From the NCBI GenBank assembly GCA_005518205.2, contig RFFC02000050.1, positions 1-45,473 on the forward strand: a stretch of 45,473 bases of DNA, in the 5' to 3' direction. Shown piece after piece: positions 1-8,202 of this stretch (its first letter is position 1; each line of letters begins with the position of its first letter). The position numbers and the translations under genes were made by a program. The notes under the pieces were generated by a model. It had not been told where the DNA came from and ran no database searches. It was given only the letters and a program-made list of their open reading frames with translations. Source of the stretch: Hormoscilla sp. GUM202 (GTDB lineage: Bacteria; Cyanobacteriota; Cyanobacteriia; Cyanobacteriales; Desertifilaceae).

Positions 1-112
1 CGCCCGAATGCTAGCAACTGCGCAGCTGCTGCGCTAAACGCCCCTACAGATGGATTTGCGAATATGGGATGCACCCTCAAAAGATGCCATGTCCAAGCGC
101 TGATTAGATATC

Positions 113-118
113 TATAAT
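113..118 (+). promoter_or_regulatory. possible -10 element upstream of cinA
   Basis: A perfect TATAAT lies 45 bases before the cinA start. No convincing -35 hexamer is found 16-18 bases upstream (the best is TGTCCA), so this is only a candidate extended or activator-dependent promoter. Confidence 0.3.
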
Positions 119-162
119 TGTTAAATAGATCGGCAAGGCATGAACTATTAACGGTTAATAAT

Positions 163-1446
163 ATGACGGCTGAAATTATTTGTGTAGGAACCGAATTGCT
201 TTTAGGGGATATTGTCAATGGTAATGCCAAATTTTTAGCCCGGCAGTTGGCTCTTCTGGGTATTCCGCATTACTATCAAGTGGTGGTGGGTGATAATCGG
301 GATCGGATAAAACAGGCGATCGCAATAGCGATCGATCGGGGATCGAAAATACTAATATTCACAGGTGGTCTGGGACCAACTCCCGATGACCTTACCTGCG
401 AAACTATTGCCGACTTTTTTGGCGTACCGCTGGTGGAGGAGCGAGAGGTATTAGCAGACATTGCCCAAAAATACGCATCTAGGGGGAGTAAAATGAACCC
501 CAGTAACCGCAAACAAGCTTTGATTCCCCAGGGTGCTTCAGTTTTACCCAACCCAGCGGGTACAGCACCAGGTATTATATGGCAAAAGAGCGCGGAGCTG
601 ACGATTCTTACCTTCCCGGGCGTCCCCTCAGAAATGCACCGGATGTGGAGGGAAACCGCTGTACCCTATCTAAAAAGTAAGGGCTGGGGTAAAGAAATGA
701 TTTACAGTCGGACGTTAAAGTTTTGGGGTATTGGAGAATCAGCTTTAGTAGAAAAGATCCCGCCCTCTATATTAGATATGTCCAACCCTACAGTTGCGCC
801 CTATGCGGGGAAGGGAGAGGTGAAGCTACGCATCAGTGCTAAGGCTTCTTCAGCAGAGACTGCTGGCCATCTGATTTCGCCAGTGGAAGAACTTCTGCGA
901 CAGATTGGCGGACTAAACTGCTATGGTGCTGATGACGAAACTCTGGCCGAAGTGGTGGCTCAGATGCTGCTGGCGGCGGGTGAAACCCTAAGTGTTGCTG
1001 AATCATGCACCGGTGGCGGTCTGGGTAGTATGCTTACCACGGTGGCTGGAAGCTCTAATTACTTCCAGGGCGGGATCATTTCTTATGACAATCAGGTGAA
1101 AGTTGACCAGCTGGGTGTAAATCCCGCAGAGTTGGCCCTTTCGGGAGCTGTAAGTGATGTTGTCGCCCAGCAAATGGCTGTGGGAGTCCAAAAGCTGATG
1201 GGGACTACCTGGGGACTGAGTATTACGGGGATTGCTGGACCAGGAGGCGGTACAGAGTCCAAACCAGTAGGATTAGTTTATGTGGGTCTGGCTGCTGCTG
1301 ACGGCGTACAGAGCTTTGAGCATCGTTTTGGTTCGCAGCAAGACAGGGATATGATTCGTCACCGCAGCGCTTGCAGTGCTCTTGACCATCTGCGACGCCA
1401 ATTGTCAACCAGAGAGGAGACAAAAACCAGGTTTGTCGATCTTTGA
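163..1446 (+). CDS. cinA: CinA-like protein (MoCF-biosynthesis domain plus NMN deamidase-type domain)
   Basis: 427-aa protein of the usual full CinA length. The N-terminal half (about residues 1-165) is the MoCF-biosynthesis-like domain, opening with MTAEIICVGTELLLGD and containing TGGLGPTPDD. The C-terminal half (about 265-425) is the CinA/PncC domain with the SVAESCTGG motif near residue 277. That domain is known to deamidate nicotinamide mononucleotide to recycle NAD. I chose the ATG at 163. An upstream TTG at 118 stays in frame, but it would add 15 residues with no family similarity. No SD sequence is obvious. A small gene and aroQ follow on the same strand. No sign of damage. Confidence 0.93.
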   Translation: MTAEIICVGTELLLGDIVNGNAKFLARQLALLGIPHYYQVVVGDNRDRIKQAIAIAIDRGSKILIFTGGLGPTPDDLTCETIADFFGVPLVEEREVLADIAQKYASRGSKMNPSNRKQALIPQGASVLPNPAGTAPGIIWQKSAELTILTFPGVPSEMHRMWRETAVPYLKSKGWGKEMIYSRTLKFWGIGESALVEKIPPSILDMSNPTVAPYAGKGEVKLRISAKASSAETAGHLISPVEELLRQIGGLNCYGADDETLAEVVAQMLLAAGETLSVAESCTGGGLGSMLTTVAGSSNYFQGGIISYDNQVKVDQLGVNPAELALSGAVSDVVAQQMAVGVQKLMGTTWGLSITGIAGPGGGTESKPVGLVYVGLAAADGVQSFEHRFGSQQDRDMIRHRSACSALDHLRRQLSTREETKTRFVDL

Positions 1447-1539
1447 GAATATTCGTTATGATCGAGTAAAGAGTGTAAGGGATGACGGATATCACTCTTA
1501 AGTAGTGAGAACAGGCTATAGTGAAGGAGCTTTTAATTA

Positions 1540-1680
1540 ATGGACTACATCGACAAGATACTGGAAAAAATTAAGGAATGGGCTCGCAAGCTCATAGAAG
1601 CGCTAGTCGGACCAGATGTCCAGCCAGAACCGGAGCTGATTCCCATCCCAGTAAAAGATCCAAAAAGCAGGCGTCGGTAG
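1540..1680 (+). CDS. 46-aa small hypothetical protein
   Basis: Short reading frame starting MDYIDKILEKIKEWARK and ending in a Pro/Glu-rich tail and SRRR. The first 25 residues form a likely amphipathic helix (alternating charged and hydrophobic); the rest looks disordered. A good ribosome-binding site (GAAGGAG) sits about 11 bases before the ATG. The gene lies 28 bases upstream of aroQ on the same strand, so it is probably co-transcribed with it. It is below the usual ORF length cut-off and easily missed. Function unknown; the helix could bind membrane or a partner protein, but that is a guess. The strong RBS, charged composition and operon-like spacing support a real gene. Confidence 0.6.
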   Translation: MDYIDKILEKIKEWARKLIEALVGPDVQPEPELIPIPVKDPKSRRR

Positions 1681-1708
1681 TGGTCTCCCTTGATTTGGGA
1701 GGAGGATT

Positions 1709-2146
1709 TTGTTAGAGGTTTTAGTACTGCATGGACCAAATCTAAATCTATTGGGTCAACGAGAACCAGAGGTTTATGGTAGCTTAACCCTAGAGGGCAT
1801 TAATCGCCTCCTAGATTCAGAAGCGCGCTCGCTTAAGGTAAAGGTGTCAAGCTTCCAGTCGAACCACGAGGGTGCTTTGGTAGATGCGATCCATCAGGCC
1901 CGAGGTCGCTATGTAGGGTTGCTGATCAATGCTGGAGCATATACCCATACCAGCGTGGCTATCAGAGATGCGATCGCCGCAGTGGCCATACCGACGGTGG
2001 AGGTTCACCTCAGCAACATCTATCGCCGTGAAAGCTTCCGCCATCATTCATATATAGCGCCGGTGGCAGTGGGGCAAATTAGTGGCTTTGGTGCAGAAAG
2101 TTATCGGCTGGGGTTACATGCCCTAGTGTCAGCGCTCGGTGACTAA
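1709..2146 (+). CDS. aroQ: 3-dehydroquinate dehydratase, type II
   Basis: 145 aa, the normal length for type II dehydroquinase, which removes water from 3-dehydroquinate in the shikimate pathway. The N-terminus carries the family signature HGPNLNLLGQREP with the catalytic-loop tyrosine at about residue 23. The conserved VHLSNIYRRE segment with the catalytic histidine lies near residue 100, and HHSYIAPVAVGQISGFG follows. The start is TTG at 1709: a strong GGAGGAG ribosome-binding site lies directly upstream, and an ATG further in would delete the active-site region. It follows the 46-aa gene closely. Full length, no defects. Confidence 0.95.
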   Translation: MLEVLVLHGPNLNLLGQREPEVYGSLTLEGINRLLDSEARSLKVKVSSFQSNHEGALVDAIHQARGRYVGLLINAGAYTHTSVAIRDAIAAVAIPTVEVHLSNIYRRESFRHHSYIAPVAVGQISGFGAESYRLGLHALVSALGD

Positions 2147-2171
2147 CGATCGGTGGCGCGGGATAAAAATC

Positions 2172-2310
2172 GGGTGAAAATTTAGCGATTGGACTAGCTT
2201 TGCTTCCGGTGTCTCCGGAGATCTCGATGTCTTCTGGGTAGTGCGATTAGCGCTCCCAGAAGACATCGTATTCGCACTACTCCGGAGACACCGGTCAGTC
2301 ATTTTCACCC
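2172..2310. repeat. nested palindrome with interleaved stems (family E copy 1)
   Basis: Several inverted repeats lie inside one another: GGGTGAAAAT (2172) with ATTTTCACCC (2301); CCGGTGTCTCCGGAG (2206) with its complement (2280); GATGTCTTCTGGG (2226) with CCCAGAAGACATC (2255); and GTAGTGCGA (2238) with TCGCACTAC (2272). The last two pairs are interleaved, the arrangement of an H-type pseudoknot. 29 bases here (2262-2290) recur identically at 23625-23653. Confidence 0.85.
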
Positions 2311-2703
2311 AACTGGCTGCAGTCCGGGCGTGGATCCTGCCAGTTGACTACCTGAAACAGATTGGTGACGCATCACTACATGTTACAGGTGACTGGGATC
2401 GAAAACGAACGCTTGCGATCGCTCTTTGAAATGTAATATAGCACAGATAAAAGAAAAAGTCAAGATTTAACAGAAAAAATTGGAAAGGGAGCGATCGCAG
2501 CAGCTTGTATGGTGTTAGTTGTTAGTTGTGACTGGACAACTGACAACTAAGAATTCCAAATTCTTTCTTCAAAACGGACAACAGACAATGGACAACGGAC
2601 AACGGACAATTAAGGGTTGGGGTGGAAGCTTTTTTGTTTTTGGGCTCGACATAGGTCGTAAGCAAGCAAAAAAAGAAGTCAATAAGATGGAGAAAAAAAC
2701 TGC
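2311..2703. other. gene-free interval with heptamer repeats
   Basis: No convincing gene is present. At 2509-2545 and 2563-2612 there are runs of short tandem repeats (GTTAGTTGTTAGTTG; units such as ACAACGG and ACAATGG). They resemble the short tandemly repeated heptanucleotides of filamentous cyanobacteria. A HIP1 octamer lies near 2490. Confidence 0.6.
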
Positions 2704-3137
2704 AATATCGGGGTCAATAAAGTCGGCGATCGCATCGATATAGCCCCGAGACAACCGTTCCAACTCCAGCCGTGACAACTCCTTGGGGTTGACCGTGATG
2801 CTTGGCCCCTTACGTTCCCAGGCAGAGCCTGGGAACGAGGGGGCAAATTTAGCACCGCACACTCAAAGGTCATCCAAAAAGCCAAGGATTGCACCTCATC
2901 CATGTTTACATTAGGATGATAGCGGATGCCCCCCTTCGTCGGTCCCCTGGTATCATCATACCGGACCCGATAGCCCTGAAAAACCCGCAAGGAACCATCA
3001 TCCAGGCGCACCGGGATTGACACTCTTAAACTAGCCTTGGGAAACTTTAAACGATCGATCGCATCAGGGGAAATTTCCGCATGTTTTAAGGCTTTTTCCA
3101 GTCTCAGACTGGCATCAGCAAATAAGCTCTCTAACAT
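2704..3137 (-). pseudogene. gdhA: glutamate dehydrogenase remnant (N-terminal third, frameshifted)
   Basis: The first ~100 residues match the N-terminus of Glu/Leu dehydrogenases: IPVRLDDGSLRVFQGYRVRY, then RGPTKGGIRYHPNV and SLAFWMTFECAVLNLP. At the point where the nearly invariant substrate-binding motif GGxKGG should follow, a CGTTCCCAGG palindrome is present (2813-2837). The frame is lost there. Homology resumes in another frame (TVNPKELSRLELERL, then YIDAIADFIDPDI) and stops for good near 2704. About two thirds of the enzyme, including the NAD(P) domain, is missing. The gene is therefore dead; the palindrome is the likely first hit, later followed by deletion of the 3' part. Confidence 0.85.
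2813..2837. repeat. CGTTCCCAGG palindrome (family D) inside gdhA remnant
   Basis: Perfect palindromic arms CGTTCCCAGG and CCTGGGAACG around a short loop. Related copies are at 4172-4197, 24781-24806 and 39793-39817. Confidence 0.85.
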
Positions 3138-3296
3138 AATAATTTTAAACTCTCTGTAAAATAGGATAAGATAGAAAACAAGCTTGGCTCGCGGTCAGAG
3201 GGCTAGCAATGGTAAACTGGCACTGGCGGGGCCAAGGGTAAGGATCTGTCCAAGGAACTACTGTACAGGTAGGCTATTAAGCAACAGGTGGGGGTG

Positions 3297-3403
3297 CCGT
3301 GTCTCCTGGTGCTGTGTCTCCCGGGAGCTTGATGTTTCTCGGGAGCGCCGCACTACTCGGGAAACATCGTAGTCGCACCGCTCGGGAGGGGGTGGTGCGA
3401 CTA
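3297..3403. repeat. compound palindromic repeat (family E-like) before the acidic-protein gene
   Basis: Within the 3138-3504 gene-free interval. It contains GTGTCTCCCGGGAG, the pair GATGTTTCTCGGGAG / CTCGGGAAACATC, and a further pair TAGTCGCACC (3371) / GGTGCGACTA (3394). The CGCACTACTC core links it to the copies at 2206 and 23586. The rest of the interval shows nothing recognisable. Confidence 0.65.
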
Positions 3404-3504
3404 ATGATTTCGCCCCTGCCCCACCGAAGACTAAATCAACACGAACTTCTGGCATCATACGCCGGAGGGAAAAAGAGCCCGATATATTGGAAGGGGAAAT
3501 CGTC

Positions 3505-5736
3505 ATGGCAGCAACAAGCGAAGAGTTCAAAGCAGCGCTCAAGGAAGGTAGAATAGTAGAGGCCCTGAAAACGGCATTAGGACAGTCGATCGAGTTGGAA
3601 ATCACAACTACGATCGCCTCGTCAGACCCCGAGACTGCTTCCCAGATAAGGGAGAAGGGGGATTCAGGGGAGATAATGCGCACTAGGCTCAACATTGTAG
3701 AGGGCAAGATCGAAACGGAAATCGGGAGCGAATTCCTCAAAGGCGGGAAGTTTGCCGAACTGCGGGATTTCCACGTCAGCCAGATGCAGGCAAGCGGGCA
3801 AATAATAGAAAGAAATATCTCCAGTTTACAGAAACTGCTGGAGCTGTGGGTGGGAATGACACAGCAGACGGTAGTGGTTACCGACAGCAAAACCCATTCG
3901 TCAGAACTAAAAAGTATACAACCAGATGCGCTCGCCTCTGGCAGCAGCCCTCGACCGGCAGCTTTTTCAGCGCCAGACCTGAGGGAAAGAAAAGAGGAAC
4001 TGAAGCCAGTAGTAGCAAGATCGGAACCAGTTACTACAGGAGTGACAGGTGGGACAGAAAGAGAACAGGAAGTAACCTCTAGTGAAGAGCATGACCCAGA
4101 AGTGCTGGCGGCCTTCGATTTAGATCCATCTGTGTCCCTCGGTGCGGCGTCTCCTGGGAGCGCTAAAAGCACGTTCCCAGGCTTCGCCGTGGGAACGAGG
4201 GGGGGGACACAGACCACAGATGGCGTGGCCTTCACGGGAGATCCAGAAATAGCAGTACCCTCAACAGAAAACGTGAGGGAAAATTCGGCCCTGAAGACAG
4301 CAGCAGTGGTAGCAGGAACAGCGGCAGTAGTAGGAACGGCGGTGGCAGCGGCAGCAGGGGCATGGGGCTCAGATGAAGCAGCGGCGTCCGGCGATCTGAC
4401 TCCGTCAGAAGCACTAGTAGATCTAGATCTAGATGTTGCAACTACTTCTCCGATGGCCGACGAGTTCGAGGAGTCCCAAGAGTTAGCATCAAGCTGGGAT
4501 GAGACCGAATTACCGGAAACTACCCCCTCGGAAGAACCGGTAATGTCGGAATCAACAGCAATAGATGCCGACCCCGAGGCATTAGTTGAGTCAATACTGG
4601 AGTCAGAACCAGTAACAGAAGACCCGGAATTAGAGATGATGGATGGGACAGAACAGTTAGCATCAAGCTGGGATGAGACCGAATTATGGGAAGATGAACC
4701 GGAACCAGAAGCAATAGAACCCGACCTCTTGGCAGAGACATTAGTTGAGTCACTAACCGATGAGGATGAACAGGTAATAGAGGAATCAACAGAGGACTCA
4801 GAAGTAGAGATTATGGGTGCCTTGGAGACAGAAGAGTCAGGGTCCACACTGGCAAAAGAGGACGAAACAGCCGAGATTCTGGGTGTGTTGGAAACGGAAC
4901 GGGAGTTAGCACCCAGCTGGGATGGGACTGAGTTACGGTCGAACACAGAAGCAGATGCAGGTCTTATGGTAAATCACAGGCCCGTTTCCAGAGATGCCCA
5001 CCCTGTCGTGTCGGGACCGCGCACGACATGGGTGGGCACTCTCGGAAACGGGCCGCTAGATAAACTTCCCGAATCATCCGCTGATATGATGGGTACTGCC
5101 GAAGATGAGTTAGCAGCAAACTGGGAAGAACCGGAAACTTCCTGGGAAACAGGGTCAGATACCGTTCCGAAAAAATCGGAATGGGGCAGGCATGGGGATT
5201 TGCAGGATGACTATTCGGCAGTAGAGTCAGAAATGTCTTTAGCAGAAGAGTTAGCAGCAACGGAATGGCCAACAGATGAGGAGGATGAGACCGCCACAGA
5301 AGCATCCCAGGCACCAGGGTCGCCCGATGGAATGTTCAATAGGTCAGACTCTCATGCCTTAGATGAGTTCGACGTGGATCTGCTTGGCGAACAACCAGAA
5401 CTGTGGTCCGATTTTTCCGGAACGGTACCCCAGGGGAATGGGACCAAAAAGGCGACAGCAACAGCAGGGGACAATAGCAGCTATGATGAAGAGTCGGGTG
5501 ACCCGCTAGCGGCTCAAGCTTGTGCTTTCAAAGGTGAAGCGGCATTTGACCCCTTGGCGGAATTGTTTGCAGATTCCGACCAGGAGGAGGATCTAAATTA
5601 TGGGAGCAAAGGGACAGATGAACTGGATGCGCTGTTCTCCGATGATGTAAATGCAGGGAATTTAGAGGATTCATTTGCAGATCTAGAACTGGCAGATCCC
5701 CCTTCTGGCTCGCCGCAGATAAAGAAAAAGCGTTAG
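3505..5736 (+). CDS. acidic repeat-containing hypothetical protein (743 aa)
   Basis: Unrecognised function. Residues 1-120 are a compact-looking domain (MAATSEEFKAALKEGRIVEA...), which I take as the conserved core. Then comes a long, very acidic, probably disordered region. An Ala/Val-rich hydrophobic stretch near residues 260-290 (KTAAVVAGTAAVVGTAVAAA) could span a membrane. Copies of a short motif of the type ELASSWDETEL recur in the acidic part. Two palindromic elements interrupt it in frame: family D at 4172-4197 and family A at 4979-5054. Both encode Pro/Gly/Arg-rich peptides unlike their surroundings. Start chosen at 3505, behind a purine-rich GGAAGGGG. It is first in a run of three + strand unknown genes. 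A 562-codon open frame on the opposite strand is a by-product of codon use. Confidence 0.75.
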   Translation: MAATSEEFKAALKEGRIVEALKTALGQSIELEITTTIASSDPETASQIREKGDSGEIMRTRLNIVEGKIETEIGSEFLKGGKFAELRDFHVSQMQASGQIIERNISSLQKLLELWVGMTQQTVVVTDSKTHSSELKSIQPDALASGSSPRPAAFSAPDLRERKEELKPVVARSEPVTTGVTGGTEREQEVTSSEEHDPEVLAAFDLDPSVSLGAASPGSAKSTFPGFAVGTRGGTQTTDGVAFTGDPEIAVPSTENVRENSALKTAAVVAGTAAVVGTAVAAAAGAWGSDEAAASGDLTPSEALVDLDLDVATTSPMADEFEESQELASSWDETELPETTPSEEPVMSESTAIDADPEALVESILESEPVTEDPELEMMDGTEQLASSWDETELWEDEPEPEAIEPDLLAETLVESLTDEDEQVIEESTEDSEVEIMGALETEESGSTLAKEDETAEILGVLETERELAPSWDGTELRSNTEADAGLMVNHRPVSRDAHPVVSGPRTTWVGTLGNGPLDKLPESSADMMGTAEDELAANWEEPETSWETGSDTVPKKSEWGRHGDLQDDYSAVESEMSLAEELAATEWPTDEEDETATEASQAPGSPDGMFNRSDSHALDEFDVDLLGEQPELWSDFSGTVPQGNGTKKATATAGDNSSYDEESGDPLAAQACAFKGEAAFDPLAELFADSDQEEDLNYGSKGTDELDALFSDDVNAGNLEDSFADLELADPPSGSPQIKKKR
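4172..4197. repeat. CGTTCCCAGG palindrome (family D), in-frame in the acidic protein
   Basis: CGTTCCCAGG ... GTGGGAACG with a short loop. The coding frame runs through it. Confidence 0.8.
4979..5054. repeat. family A hairpin, in-frame in the acidic protein
   Basis: Long hairpin: outer arms GGCCCGTTTCC / GGAAACGGGCC, inner arms GCCCACC / GGTGGGC and CTGTCGTG-type / CACGACA-type. It encodes a Pro/Arg/Gly-rich insert without a stop codon. Related copies: 8702, 21773, 22405, 39652. Confidence 0.85.
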
Positions 5737-6061
5737 CAGAAGAAAAGGTAAGCTTTCATCGATGTCTTCGGGGTTTTTGCGTCAGCGCAGCGGCTGCGCT
5801 GCAGCTAGCATCCCGAAGAAATAGCTCGCTGAATGCTGACAATTACTGAGAATGGTGAAGGGTGAATGGTTGATTATTGATTCAGGCAATAGCAATTAGC
5901 AATTAGCTAGAGGAAAGTTATCAGGGTGCATCTGGTGTTTTGCTTCTTAAGCAATTGAAAATTAGCGCGTAATAGAGAGTGCCGTGTGTTCCCAGGCGTG
6001 AGCCTCTTAACAAGGAAAATTGTTTCATTGGGATGTTCCCAGTTACCAAGTCAGGAGATAA
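5737..6061. other. intergenic interval with hairpin and short repeats
   Basis: A stem CTTCGGGG/CCCGAAG surrounds a GCGCAGCGGCTGCGCTG palindrome (5764-5817). CAATTAG heptamers occur near 5892, and there is a degenerate GTTCCCAGG element around 5984-6045. A clear ribosome-binding site GGAG lies at 6054-6057 for the next gene. No gene seen. Confidence 0.55.
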
Positions 6062-6847
6062 ATGGTGCTAAAGAAGCATACGGAGATAGAGAAGGTAAAA
6101 AAAGGTAAAGTTGAGAAGGAAATCGATAGGCTGCAGGAAAGGTTTAAGGAATTTATCCAGTCCTTGGGGGATGTGATGAATGACATCACAACTCTAGAGG
6201 TAAACACGATGATAGTGGCTCAGATTACGGGAAGCAAGTTTATTCCAGAGGAGGCGTATCAACAAATCTATGAAATTCCTATTTCGGAAATGGACAACAG
6301 ATACTTTGTAGATAGGCAAATACCACCAGCTTTATACCCTCGTTACAGAAACTTACGCAAAAAACTAGGTTGGGAGTATTGTCAGGTGCTGCAAGACCCG
6401 AGTTCAGATATGTTTGATCTCCAGGAAAGGCTGCCAAATCCAGGGGATCCTAAGGATCAAAAGGAGTTGCAAAAACTGCTAGATAATGGAAAATTTCTAC
6501 GGGGTTTGCGGAAAATAATGGAACTGAAAACGGCGATCGATAGCACGGATTTGCAATCGGAAACGACGGACATTATCTATGCCCAAACGATAATGCAGCT
6601 GGATGGGGATATTATCAACCGCTACCACGAGCAACTGCTGACAAATGATTTCAGGCAGACGATCATAAGTATCCACAGTGAGGGAGTGTCATCAGGAGAA
6701 CAGCAGTGGCGGAGAGTGTTATACTTTATGGTGAGTATAGTGCAAAATATTATTCAGCGGAGTGCGGGGATTCAGGGGAGTACGGGTATAGATTTGCCGA
6801 CATTTTATTTAGATGCAGATCGAGGCGATCGAGGATTCGGCAGGTGA
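6062..6847 (+). CDS. hypothetical protein (261 aa), second of the three-gene cluster
   Basis: Unrecognised. The N-terminal 45 residues are highly charged and likely coiled coil (EIEKVKKGKVEKEIDRLQER). The rest is a mixed, soluble-looking domain with no signal peptide or clear membrane segment; MVSIVQNII near residue 223 is only weakly hydrophobic. The ATG is preceded by GGAG at a good distance. The stop codon overlaps the GTG start of the next gene (GTGA), so the two are probably translationally coupled and their products may work together. The cluster position suggests a shared role with the acidic protein, but no pathway can be named. Confidence 0.8.
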   Translation: MVLKKHTEIEKVKKGKVEKEIDRLQERFKEFIQSLGDVMNDITTLEVNTMIVAQITGSKFIPEEAYQQIYEIPISEMDNRYFVDRQIPPALYPRYRNLRKKLGWEYCQVLQDPSSDMFDLQERLPNPGDPKDQKELQKLLDNGKFLRGLRKIMELKTAIDSTDLQSETTDIIYAQTIMQLDGDIINRYHEQLLTNDFRQTIISIHSEGVSSGEQQWRRVLYFMVSIVQNIIQRSAGIQGSTGIDLPTFYLDADRGDRGFGR

Positions 6848-7578
6848 TTGAAAAAATTTTCGGGTGGTTTTTAGAGCAGTTTCAACGAGAGCAAGATAAT
6901 TATCTTGCTCAATGTATCAGCATAGAAGAGGGGGAGTTTATTTTCTATTTGAATCAGTCAATGTTACAGGCAATTCAAGCAGCCCGATATCAGGGAGAAC
7001 GGTTGCAAATTCCCTGGCGTTTGGTGGCCTCACTGCAAAAGTTGGTGCTGTTCGATGAGGGGAGGTTAAATCGCATTCAGTCTGGACTTACCTTTTGTAC
7101 CTACTATGTTGACCAGCAAGACAGTCAACAGATGGGAGGTAGACAGGGGCAATTTGTGTTGCGGACAGTAGTGTCTGCGGATGGAGATGTGCTCAATCAA
7201 GTGCGTCGGGATTATCTACAACATTTTTACTGTTTGGAGATTGTGGCTACCCACCATTGGCTGATTAATCAATTGTTAAGTACCCTGGAATTGAAAAGCA
7301 GGCAATTTATTAATTGGTTGGCTTGGGGACTGTCTGTGGTGCTGGTTTGGCTGCCGACTCTGAGTAATGCGATCGCCTCTCTGGAGGATAATACTCCCCA
7401 GGCGATCGCCTCTGGTTGTTTGGCGGTGGTTTTGCCCTGGCCAACTAAGGCGATCGTGAAGCGGGTGTTGATGTTTTTTTCTTCCCAAATCATGCTCGCG
7501 GCCCTCCGTCAAATGCTATCCCCTAATTCTTTCATCAGAAATACGGCCCAGAGAATTTGGCAGGGGTTTGTGGGTTGA
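6844..7578 (+). CDS. hypothetical protein with C-terminal membrane segments (244 aa)
   Basis: Starts at a GTG that overlaps the upstream TGA stop by three bases. The longer open frame back to 6706 lies wholly inside the previous gene and has no RBS. The first ~150 residues look soluble (VIEKIFGWFLEQFQ, then QIPWRLVASLQKLVLFDE). Two hydrophobic segments follow in the last third (about residues 155-175 and 185-203), so the C-terminus is probably membrane-embedded. No family recognised. With the acidic 743-aa protein and the 261-aa charged protein it forms a three-gene set of unknown function. Confidence 0.72.
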   Translation: MIEKIFGWFLEQFQREQDNYLAQCISIEEGEFIFYLNQSMLQAIQAARYQGERLQIPWRLVASLQKLVLFDEGRLNRIQSGLTFCTYYVDQQDSQQMGGRQGQFVLRTVVSADGDVLNQVRRDYLQHFYCLEIVATHHWLINQLLSTLELKSRQFINWLAWGLSVVLVWLPTLSNAIASLEDNTPQAIASGCLAVVLPWPTKAIVKRVLMFFSSQIMLAALRQMLSPNSFIRNTAQRIWQGFVG

Positions 7579-7668
7579 GAAGGGAGAATTGAGAAGGGAG
7601 AATTGAGAATTATTGATGATTTATTCATATCTATTCACAATTTTCAATTCGCAATTAGCCATTCGCAA

Positions 7669-8202
7669 TTAGCCTTTAGCTTGCTGCGATCGGTCCGCGG
7701 ACGGCCCGAAAAATCGGGCAAGTTTTAGTAATTCTACTATTTCAGTTTGCTTTTCTGAGGCAGCCCAAATTAGGGCGGTCCAACTGTTGTTATCCTTAGC
7801 CTTGAAGTCCGCACCTCGGTCTAATAGGGTTTGGGCGATCGCCCGATGACCTTTGGCAGCAGCAGTCATCAAAGCGGTCATGCCGAAGTTAGTTTTAGCA
7901 TTCACGTCAGCACCAGCGGCTAGGAGAATTTCCACGATATCCATATTACCAGTAGCAGCAGCTTCCATCAAGGGAGTCCAACTGTCATTGTCGGCCTCAT
8001 TGACATCGGCACCAGCAGCTAATAATGCTTGGAGGATGTCAGGATTACCAGTTGCGGCGGCGAGGATCGGTCCGCGGACGGCCCGAAAAATCGAGGGGGT
8101 GAAACCTTCTGAGTCATCTTTGATGTTGACATCTGCACCCCGGTCAATCAAGGTGTTTACTGAAGAGAGGTCGCTGTTTTTTACTGCTTCGATAATGTCC
8201 AT
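7669..8202 (-). CDS. ankyrin-repeat protein (177 aa)
   Basis: About five ankyrin repeats with clear consensus, such as GWTPL-like SWTPLMEAAATGNMDIV and AGADVNAKTNFGMTALM. Such proteins mediate protein-protein contacts and are probably cytoplasmic here (no signal peptide). Two family B 29-bp repeats sit in it. One is in the second repeat, where IFRAVRGP replaces part of the TPLxxA motif. The other is near the C-terminus (RFFGPSADRS), and it rewrites the last residues. The start at 8202 (MDIIEAVKNSD) is the first ATG giving ankyrin sequence; upstream codons are antisense to the conserved LpxB-like domain. Its start codon region overlaps that of the divergent neighbour by 8 bases, leaving no room for an intergenic promoter. 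Confidence 0.85.
   Translation of the reverse strand: MDIIEAVKNSDLSSVNTLIDRGADVNIKDDSEGFTPSIFRAVRGPILAAATGNPDILQALLAAGADVNEADNDSWTPLMEAAATGNMDIVEILLAAGADVNAKTNFGMTALMTAAAKGHRAIAQTLLDRGADFKAKDNNSWTALIWAASEKQTEIVELLKLARFFGPSADRSQQAKG
7688..7716. repeat. family B 29-bp repeat in ankyrin gene (3' end)
   Basis: GATCGGTCCGCGGACGGCCC followed by GAAAAATCG. Same sequence at 8065-8093, reversed at 37892-37920, variant at 9020-9048. Confidence 0.9.
8065..8093. repeat. family B 29-bp repeat in ankyrin gene (second repeat)
   Basis: Identical to the copy at 7688. It interrupts an ankyrin helix pair without breaking the frame. Confidence 0.9.

Noticed and set aside
2241..2429. 62-codon frame after aroQ
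   Set aside because: Much of it is the arm of a palindromic repeat; no RBS or recognisable protein.
3258..4946. 562-codon open frame antisense to the acidic protein
   Set aside because: Ser/Pro-rich, low-complexity translation that mirrors the acidic Glu/Asp codons. No RBS or domain; the plus-strand frame has a conserved-looking N-terminal domain and RBS.
6706..6843. N-terminal extension of the third cluster gene
   Set aside because: Completely inside the preceding gene in another frame; the GTG overlapping the stop is the better start.
7853..8194. N-terminal extension of the LpxB-like frame
   Set aside because: Antisense to ankyrin repeats; the family begins at ADILILSNGPGE.
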